Below, piece after piece: positions 30,321-35,395 of a stretch of DNA of 35,395 nt (the first letter of the stretch is position 1; each line of letters begins with the position of its first letter). Made by a program: the position numbers and the translations under genes. The notes under the pieces are model-generated. The model was not told where the DNA came from and did not search any database. It saw only the letters and a list, made by a program, of their open reading frames with translations. The stretch spans positions 1 through 35,395 of the forward strand of contig JAFIFZ010000081.1 in the NCBI GenBank assembly GCA_020831775.1, given 5' to 3'. This DNA comes from Phycisphaerales bacterium. Lineage in GTDB: Bacteria; Planctomycetota; Phycisphaerae; Phycisphaerales; UBA1924.

Positions 30321-31420
30321 CCGTTCGCCTCCGGAGGATTCGGGTCTTTGCGGTCGTTGATGACCTCTGCGAGCGTGCTTACGAGGTCAGCCATTTTGTA
30401 GGGCCTTGTGAGGACCGCGGCAAGCGCCGACCGATCCATGGGCGGCTCGGCACGCCTGGGGTCTGTGATCAGCACGACCGGAGCGGGCGGCGTCGCCAGC
30501 GCACGCTCGAGCGCCCCGGGGAGCGTCCTTGCGTGTTCGAGCACGATCGCGCCGGGCGTGCGCCCCGCGCCGAGCGCCTCTTTCAGTGTTCGCTCCGCGT
30601 CGGCGTGAGTCGAGCACGGCATGACCTTGAAACCGGTACCCGCGAGCGCCGTGGCCAGCAGCGAGCGGGTCTGCCCGTCCTGGATCTGAAGAAGTATGAG
30701 ACTGCCTCCGCCGGTCTCCGGACCGGGCGTCTGTGGCCCCGTGCGGCTGGGATCCTGGGCAAAGGTCGGGATGTCGAGGGCGAGCTCGCCTTGCGCCGGG
30801 CCCTCGGTGAGCTCGGCGGCGTGCTCGCGGGCGATGTCTCGGATGACCGCCAAAGAGTGCTCTGAACCCCACAACGGCTCGACCATCGACCCGCCCGGCG
30901 CTTCGGGGCGAGGCGTGATGCGGAGGACGCAGCGGCCGGATTCTTGGGCGAGCCCGATGCGGATCTCGCCCCGCGCCTCGGTCGCCTCGCGGGCGATCAG
31001 GAGCATGGCGGCGACGAGGTGGCGGAGGTCGGCGTCGGAGCCAAGCACGGAAACCGGCGACTCGGGAGGTGAGATCAGGCGGACGGTGGCGGGCAGGCGG
31101 AGCATCTGCGCGACCTCGTCGACGAGCGTGTCGAAGCGGACGGAGGCGTGCGCGTCGAGCTCGTGGAGCGCGAAGTGCTGGAGGGCTGCGGTCGCCCGAC
31201 CGATCGCCCTTGCGGCTTGTCTGATGGCGTCGATGTGCTCTGCCGTGGGTTCGGCGCGTTCGATCGACCGCTCGACGAGACTGGCGGAGCCGAGGACGGA
31301 GGTGGCGAGGTTGTTGATGTGGTGCGCGACATCGCCGGTCAGGTCGCCGATGACGGCGCATCGGTGGCGGCGACGCCCGAGGCGATCGCTTTTCGGTTCA
31401 CGCGGGTTGGATTCTGGCAC
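30317..31420 (-). CDS. Degenerate hybrid histidine kinase with pseudo-receiver
   Basis: This 367-residue protein keeps the phospho-His box (GDLTGDVAHHINNLATSVLG, His33) and the outline of a HATPase domain, but the nucleotide motifs are gone. The N-box region reads AMLLIAREAT (Ile where Asn belongs), no DxGxG is present, and the GLGLA motif is EHSLA. A C-terminal receiver-like domain (about 250-365) has IQDGQ for the acidic pair, Glu in place of the phospho-Asp (AIVLEHARTLPG) and Arg for Lys (LTRPYK). It probably signals without ATP hydrolysis. The start is uncertain: GTG 31420 is given; a GTG at 31492 is in frame but lies in a hairpin. It is coupled to the response regulator. Confidence 0.78.
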   Translation of the reverse strand: MPESNPREPKSDRLGRRRHRCAVIGDLTGDVAHHINNLATSVLGSASLVERSIERAEPTAEHIDAIRQAARAIGRATAALQHFALHELDAHASVRFDTLVDEVAQMLRLPATVRLISPPESPVSVLGSDADLRHLVAAMLLIAREATEARGEIRIGLAQESGRCVLRITPRPEAPGGSMVEPLWGSEHSLAVIRDIAREHAAELTEGPAQGELALDIPTFAQDPSRTGPQTPGPETGGGSLILLQIQDGQTRSLLATALAGTGFKVMPCSTHADAERTLKEALGAGRTPGAIVLEHARTLPGALERALATPPAPVVLITDPRRAEPPMDRSALAAVLTRPYKMADLVSTLAEVINDRKDPNPPEANG

Positions 31421-31484
31421 GAGGCCGGCTCCGGCGCTGCCGCGGGCGGCGTGCGGGTTGGGCCGCCGCCCGTCAGAAATTACA

Positions 31485-31521
31485 CACTGCACCTTTGACC
31501 CGGTTCCGGGCCGGTGCAGTG
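31485..31521. repeat. Long interrupted hairpin upstream of the hybrid kinase
   Basis: The 9-bp perfect arms CACTGCACC (31485-31493) and GGTGCAGTG (31513-31521) enclose an inner 5-bp stem CCCGG-TT-CCGGG (31499-31510). It lies between the lipoprotein gene and the kinase gene on the same strand and may be an operator, a terminator without T-run, or an attenuator. Confidence 0.6.
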
Positions 31522-31539
31522 ACAGGGGTGAAATGCTAC

Positions 31540-31565
31540 CAAGTTAAACGACGCCCATGTGGGCG
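31540..31565 (-). terminator. Weak terminator candidate after the lipoprotein gene
   Basis: CGCCCA-CA-TGGGCG (31552-31565) is a 6-bp stem on the minus strand, then TCGTTTAACTT. The T-run is poor. It lies 50 bp past the stop. Confidence 0.35.
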
Positions 31566-31615
31566 CCGGATGTGATATCGAGTGGGTAAACGCCCTGTTT
31601 TGCGTCGGCGCGGGC

Positions 31616-32275
31616 TCAGTTTTGGCGCGGCGCGGTGGTGAAGAGGCGATCGGCGAGCTCTCGGCGGGTGACCTTGTCGCGGAGGTTGAAATCGGCGTGG
31701 TTGTAGATGCGTCGGAGGACATCGGCGTGGCCGCGGGTGACAGAGGTCGGGAAGACCCAGCCGCTCTCGTCCTGCACGAGGACGAGCTCGCGGACGAACT
31801 CGCGGCTTGTGACCGAGGCCATGAGGAGCTCGAACCCGCGATCTTCGATGAACTTCTGGCCCGGTAGCCGTTCGAAGGTGAAGAACGCTGCGCCCTTGAA
31901 CTTCTCGTCGCCGACGATGTTGAAGAGGCGTTCGAAATCTGTGGAGCTGACGCCGCGTGCGCCGGAGACATCGAGTCGTTCGCCGTTCTCGTCGATGAGG
32001 TCGGCGCGCGAGGTCTGGATGATCTCGGCGCGGACGAGGCGGTACTGGATGCCGTTGGCCTCGTAGACATGCGCGCCGCGCCTGCGGAAGCCCCGGTCGC
32101 GGGCGTTTGCGAAGACGATTTTCTCCGCTTCTGTCAGGTGTTCGATGACGGCGCCGGAGCGGAAGGCGGAGTCGAGTTCGTCGACGGCGCGGGATCCGGC
32201 GTCGGACCTCCCGCAGCCGGTCAGCGTCAGGAGAGCGACGACGGCGGCGAGAGCGAGCGTGCAAGGACTGCGCAT
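31616..32275 (-). CDS. Hypothetical lipoprotein
   Basis: This 219-residue exported protein has a clear lipoprotein signal (ALAAVVALLTLTGC, Cys21). It continues with a helical SRAVDELDSAFRSG segment and mixed strands (GIQYRLVRAEIIQ, GAAFFTFERLPGQKFIED, ELVLVQDESGWVFP), ending in a basic helix (VTRRELADRLFTT). No family is recognised; the strand-rich middle suggests a small compact periplasmic domain. A GGAAAGGGA Shine-Dalgarno lies 6-7 nt before the ATG. Its promoter appears to be TTGACC-18 nt-TACATT, about 75-105 nt upstream. Confidence 0.75.
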   Translation of the reverse strand: MRSPCTLALAAVVALLTLTGCGRSDAGSRAVDELDSAFRSGAVIEHLTEAEKIVFANARDRGFRRRGAHVYEANGIQYRLVRAEIIQTSRADLIDENGERLDVSGARGVSSTDFERLFNIVGDEKFKGAAFFTFERLPGQKFIEDRGFELLMASVTSREFVRELVLVQDESGWVFPTSVTRGHADVLRRIYNHADFNLRDKVTRRELADRLFTTAPRQN

Positions 32276-32348
32276 GGCGGATCCCTTTCCCCGGTGGAGG
32301 CTGGCACGCGTCCGTCCGACACCGGACGGGCAAGTGCGTTGGCCGTTC

Positions 32349-32384
32349 GTGCAGAATGTACGAAAGACGCCCCATCGGGGTCAA
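32349..32384 (-). promoter_or_regulatory. Sigma-70-like promoter of the lipoprotein gene
   Basis: TTGACC, 18 nt, then TACATT followed by CTGCAC. The -10 with its downstream bases is the 12-mer shared with 24006-24017. This is the best -35/-10 pair seen in the window. Confidence 0.6.
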
Positions 32385-32413
32385 CGGCGGCAACAAGATC
32401 GCACGCCGGCCGG

Positions 32414-32419
32414 TAGACT
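32414..32419 (+). promoter_or_regulatory. Putative -10 box of the ABC transporter operon
   Basis: TAGACT followed by CCGGCCCCG (9 nt) and ATG. It would give a leader of one to three bases. Confidence 0.45.
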
Positions 32420-32428
32420 CCGGCCCCG

Positions 32429-33151
32429 ATGATGGCAGAGCAAAGAACCCAACAGAACAGTCCAGAATCCGTACAGAACGAGGCCGGCCCGGCGCTCGTG
32501 GTCGAGGGCCTTTCGTTTTCGTACTCCGGCGGCTCGCGCGTGCTCGACGGGCTCGGCCTGAGCCTGGGCCGGGGCGAGCAGATGGTGCTCAAGGCCAGTT
32601 CTGGGGCCGGCAAGAGCACGCTGCTCCACCTGATCGCCGGGCTGCTGGAGCCGGGGTCGGGCAGGGTGCTGATCGACAGGACGGAGATCCACCGGCTCAA
32701 GGGGGCGAAACGGGACCGGTTCCGCGGCTCGCGGGTCGGGATGATCTTCCAGACCTTCAACCTGCTCGACGGGTTCAGCGCCCTTGAGAATGTGACGACG
32801 GCGATGATGTTCTCGAAGATCCCCAAGGCCGAGCACGATGAGCGGGCGCGGGCGCTGCTCAAGCGGCTGGGGATCGACCGGCATCAGGCGCCGCCGCAGT
32901 CGCTGAGCGTCGGGCAGCAGCAGCGTGTGGCGGTGGCTCGGGCGATGGCGTGCAGGCCCTCGCTGGTGCTCGCCGACGAGCCGACGGCGAGCCTTGATCC
33001 AGAGAACGCGGCTGAGGCGGTGAAGCTGATCCGCGAGGTGTGCGCCGAGGAGGGGGCGGCGCTGCTGCTTGTGAGCCACGATCCTGCGGTGGCGATTGGG
33101 TTCGAGCGTGTTGAAGAGCTTGCGGCCGCGCCCGCAGGAACTGGGAGCTAG
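32429..33151 (+). CDS. ABC transporter ATP-binding protein, LolD/MacB-like
   Basis: This is the ATPase of an FtsX-type (class III) ABC exporter or mechanotransmission system. The 240-residue protein has the P-loop ASSGAGKST (57-64 region, Ala56 replacing the usual first Gly), Q-loop FQTFNLL, signature LSVGQQQRVAVARA (Val for the second residue of LSGGQ), Walker B LVLADEPTASLDP and the H-loop His in LLVSHDP. Otherwise it follows LolD/MacB closely. It is followed 5 bp later by its permease and then by a DUF3299-like gene, a three-gene unit. Confidence 0.9.
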   Translation: MMAEQRTQQNSPESVQNEAGPALVVEGLSFSYSGGSRVLDGLGLSLGRGEQMVLKASSGAGKSTLLHLIAGLLEPGSGRVLIDRTEIHRLKGAKRDRFRGSRVGMIFQTFNLLDGFSALENVTTAMMFSKIPKAEHDERARALLKRLGIDRHQAPPQSLSVGQQQRVAVARAMACRPSLVLADEPTASLDPENAAEAVKLIREVCAEEGAALLLVSHDPAVAIGFERVEELAAAPAGTGS

Positions 33152-33156
33152 AACCG

Positions 33157-34473
33157 ATGGCGATGAGCGGACTGAAGATCGTCGCCCGGAGCCTGCGCGT
33201 GCGGGCGGTGTCGACATTGATCAGCGCGTTCAGCGTGGCGGTGGCAGTGGCGATGCTGCTGACGCTGCTGACACTGAGCCGCGCCAACGACCGTGCGTTC
33301 GAGGCGGGGACGGGCAACGCGGATCTGATCGTGAGCCGCGAGCCGAGCGGGCTGGTGTCGGTGCTGAACACCTTCTTCTACGCCGCGGCTCCGGTGGATT
33401 ACATCGACTGGGCGACCTTCGAGCGCCAGCTCAACAGCCCCGGGCCGAGGCGGATGCCGCCGATCGCGCTGATCGGTGACACGGGGTGGTACATCCCTGT
33501 GGCGATCGGCGACAGTTATCGCGGGCGGGCGGTTTTGGCGACGACGCCGGAGTTTTTCGAGAAGTTCAAGCCTCGGGCGGACGGGGACGGCTGGAGCTTT
33601 GCGCAGGGCCGACCGATCGAGGGCGCGTTCGACCTCGTGCTCGGCTCCGATACGGCGCGGGCGACGGGGCTTGCGATCGGGGAGATCGTGCACCTGACGC
33701 ACGGGGCGCCCGGACCGGGCGGGCAGCTACCAGAAGATGCGCATGTGCACACCGACTTCGACTTCCGTGTGGTCGGCATTTTGGAGCGGACGGGGACGGC
33801 GCATGACCGGGCGCTCTTTTCACACATCGAGGGCTCGTGGCGGATGCACGCGTCGGATCTGGGCGACGAGTCGGCGCGGGATCTTGAAACGCCCGTGGCG
33901 CCGCAGCACCAGAAGGTGACGGCGGTCCTGATCAAGGCGGGCGGGCGTCCGGGGTCGACGGTGACCGCTGCGTTTGCGCCGCTGCAGAGCGATCTGACTC
34001 GGATGACCGGGCTGACGATCGCCAACCCCGCGACGGAGGTGCGCCGCCTGCTGCGCATCGTCTCGAACATCGACCAGGTGCTGATCGCGATGGCGGTGGT
34101 GATCCTGCTCAGCTCGGGCGTGAGCATCCTGCTGTCGCTCTACAACTCGATGGCGACGCGCCGGCGGCAGATCGCGGTCCTGCGGGTGCTGGGGGCGAGC
34201 CGGAAGCGGATCTTTTCGATGGTGATCGCCGAGTCGGCGTTCATCGGACTCCTGGGTGGGTTGGTCGGCGTGGTGCTGGCGGTGGTCGCCGGCGGGCTGG
34301 TCGCCCAGGCGCTCTGGATGCGGGTGGGCGTGATGCTCGACCCGAGCCTGGAGCTTGTCCCGGTGCTGTGGACCCTGGGCGGGACGGTGGTGCTGGCGGT
34401 GCTGGCCGGGCTGGCGCCGGCGGCGGTCGCCTACCGGACCTCGGTCGCCGGGAATCTTCGGCCGCTGGTGTAG
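33157..34473 (+). CDS. FtsX-like ABC transporter permease
   Basis: This 438-residue membrane partner of the preceding ATPase has an N-terminal helix (about 20-45, TLISAFSVAVAVAMLLTLLT), a large periplasmic domain (about 50-300) and three C-terminal helices: near 308-330 (VLIAMAVVILLSSGVSILLS), 360-385 (IGLLGGLVGVVLAVVAGGLV) and 405-430 (VLAVLAGLAPAAVAY). This is the four-helix FtsX/MacB layout. The segment ATRRRQIAVLRVLGASRKRI between helices 2 and 3 is the typical coupling helix. Substrate unknown; lipoprotein or lipid extraction from the membrane is the usual job of the superfamily. Confidence 0.9.
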   Translation: MAMSGLKIVARSLRVRAVSTLISAFSVAVAVAMLLTLLTLSRANDRAFEAGTGNADLIVSREPSGLVSVLNTFFYAAAPVDYIDWATFERQLNSPGPRRMPPIALIGDTGWYIPVAIGDSYRGRAVLATTPEFFEKFKPRADGDGWSFAQGRPIEGAFDLVLGSDTARATGLAIGEIVHLTHGAPGPGGQLPEDAHVHTDFDFRVVGILERTGTAHDRALFSHIEGSWRMHASDLGDESARDLETPVAPQHQKVTAVLIKAGGRPGSTVTAAFAPLQSDLTRMTGLTIANPATEVRRLLRIVSNIDQVLIAMAVVILLSSGVSILLSLYNSMATRRRQIAVLRVLGASRKRIFSMVIAESAFIGLLGGLVGVVLAVVAGGLVAQALWMRVGVMLDPSLELVPVLWTLGGTVVLAVLAGLAPAAVAYRTSVAGNLRPLV

Positions 34474-34511
34474 GTTGAGCCCGAGACCGACCGATCCGGA
34501 TTCGGAGGGGT

Positions 34512-34517
34512 TAGACT
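34512..34517 (+). promoter_or_regulatory. Putative leaderless -10 box of the DUF3299-like gene
   Basis: TAGACT precedes GTG-ATG-ATG-ATG-AAG. The ATG at 34524 is exactly 6 nt downstream, the modal spacing in this window. If real, the third gene of the unit also has its own promoter. Confidence 0.45.
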
Positions 34518-34523
34518 GTGATG

Positions 34524-35261
34524 ATGATGAAGCGCAATCGCGTACAGCTCTCTGTTCTGGCCGCCTTGGCGGGCCTCCTCGCCCTCCCCGCGGCGGGCGC
34601 CCGTGCGTCTGATGCCGACACAGGCGATCACGACGAGTTTCTGGAGCGTCTGGGCCGCATGACCGCCGGTGTTGCGCGTGCGACGCACTCGATGCTCGCC
34701 GGCAGGCCGATCGACGGCTCAACGGCTCTGGCGGACGCCGAGGACAACGGTGCGGCCGAGCGGCCAGCCGCGGCCGGCGGTGTCACTCGGACCGACGACG
34801 GGGCGATCATTGTCGATGGGAACATCCGGATCACCGGCGAAGGCACGCAGGCCTCGCCCTACCGGGTGCCGTGGGATCTGCTGCTCAACGCGCAGCGGGT
34901 GTACGACCCGCGCTCGGGCAAGGAAGACGCGCCCGAGTGGGTGAAGCTGCTGGACGGCAAGCATGTCCGCATCAGCGGGTACCTGCTCTTCCCCGTCGTG
35001 CGCGACGATGTCGACGAGCTGCTTTTGATGATGAACCAGTGGGACGGCTGCTGCCTCGGCCTGCCCCCCACCGCCTACGACGCGGTCGAGGTGCGCCTGG
35101 AGCGCCCGCAACGCGTCTCGCGCTGGACGACAAACTTCGGCACGCTGACGGGCAAGTTCCAGTGGGACCCGTACCTGTCCGCTGGCTGGCTCGTCGGGCT
35201 GTATCTGATCACCGACGCAAAGTTGAGCGACGAGTCCGGGCGCAACATGCCCGACCACTAG
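34524..35261 (+). CDS. Secreted DUF3299-like protein
   Basis: This 245-residue exported protein has a Sec signal peptide (about 8-28, LAALAGLLALPAAGARA). A spacer and then a domain at about 110-240 follow, with WDLLLNAQRVYDPRSG, VKLLDGKHVRISGYLL, LLLMMNQWDGCCLG and LPPTAYDAVEVRL. The LDGKxVRIxG and CCxGxPP-like pattern matches DUF3299. This family is often encoded beside an ABC ATPase and an FtsX-like permease in Proteobacteria, some examples being zinc-related loci; a link to metal here is only a suggestion. The paired cysteines in GCCLG may bind a metal or form a disulfide. The start at 34524 is set by the TAGACT spacing. Confidence 0.75.
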   Translation: MMKRNRVQLSVLAALAGLLALPAAGARASDADTGDHDEFLERLGRMTAGVARATHSMLAGRPIDGSTALADAEDNGAAERPAAAGGVTRTDDGAIIVDGNIRITGEGTQASPYRVPWDLLLNAQRVYDPRSGKEDAPEWVKLLDGKHVRISGYLLFPVVRDDVDELLLMMNQWDGCCLGLPPTAYDAVEVRLERPQRVSRWTTNFGTLTGKFQWDPYLSAGWLVGLYLITDAKLSDESGRNMPDH

Positions 35262-35268
35262 AGCGTCC

Positions 35269-35394
35269 TTACTCAACTCGTAGCGTGTACCCACAGTGTC
35301 TGAAGCAGTTGGCGGCGTCGGTCGAGGTGATCTGGTCGAGGACGGACTGCATCGCCCGCCAGAGAGCGTCTTTGGTCCTGCATGCGAGCGATCG
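35269..35394 (-). pseudogene. 3' end of a transposase, cut by the window edge
   Basis: The minus-strand frame gives RSLACRTKDALWRAMQSVLD and ends ANCFRHCGYTLRVE, then TAA. The ALWRAMQ...AANCFRHxGY ending is what I recall from IS630-type transposases. Only 41 residues are inside the window, so it cannot be said whether the gene is intact. It lies 7 bp beyond the stop of the DUF3299-like gene. Confidence 0.6.
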
Positions 35395-35395
35395 C

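Noticed and set aside
29221-35261. The Fur-family regulator as the zinc regulator of the ABC/DUF3299-like unit
   Set aside because: They are 2.8 kb apart with an unrelated two-component pair between, and no Zur or Fur box is recognisable before 32429.
1-35395. tRNA, rRNA, riboswitches or a replication origin
   Set aside because: No cloverleaf, rRNA segment, known riboswitch core or DnaA-box cluster was seen on either strand by eye.

Overview
This GC-rich window is a densely coded chromosomal segment with about 35 genes on both strands. I infer a Gram-negative bacterium of the Planctomycetota, most likely class Phycisphaerae. The reasons are LPS (kdsB) and OmpA-type envelope genes, a futalosine-pathway menaquinone gene (mqnD), a b558-type succinate dehydrogenase, and a mosaic of palindromic intergenic repeats. 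No rRNA, tRNA, CRISPR array or complete mobile element is visible. The only trace of a mobile element is the 3' end of a transposase at the right edge.

Layout. 1-4735: birA and nadC (minus), a divergent fabI (plus), a small charged ORF and an unknown membrane protein. 4859-8806: the sdhC-sdhA-sdhB operon (minus), with a clear intrinsic terminator after it and two perfect dyads in its leader. 8833-13175: a DUF1844 protein, a SurA/PpiC-like lipoprotein overlapping yraN, an orphan winged-helix protein, and a protein built of two RraB-like halves. 13371-16432: a fumarylacetoacetate-hydrolase-family enzyme, then kdsB-mqnD, separated by repeat-rich gaps. 16432-20162: a TPR-like protein, then def-fmt and a small HEXXH protein. 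20228-22966: an ECF sigma factor, its RskA-like anti-sigma factor and a two-domain fasciclin protein, the same trio as the SigK/RskA/MPT70-MPT83 system of mycobacteria. 23218-27654: an OmpA-like lipoprotein, an oversized prepilin peptidase, xseB and xseA. 27881-31492: pyrC, a Fur-family regulator, and a response regulator paired with a hybrid kinase that has lost its ATP-binding and phospho-acceptor motifs. 31616-35261: a lipoprotein, then an ABC ATPase / FtsX-like permease / DUF3299-like operon.

The pattern I find most striking is in the start regions. Many genes lack a Shine-Dalgarno sequence and instead have a TANNNT box (TAGACT, TACGAT, TACCCT, TAAAAT, TAGATT) only 5-9 nt before the start codon, most often 6. 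This is the arrangement expected for leaderless mRNAs. It fixes several starts, including that of the sigma factor. Operon-internal genes and a second group (the TPR-like gene, fasciclin, DUF1844, RraB-like, winged-helix and sdhC genes) have ordinary SD sequences. Three intrinsic terminators share a GGTTGTT junction after the stem. Functions are assigned by motif recognition only; no database search was possible.
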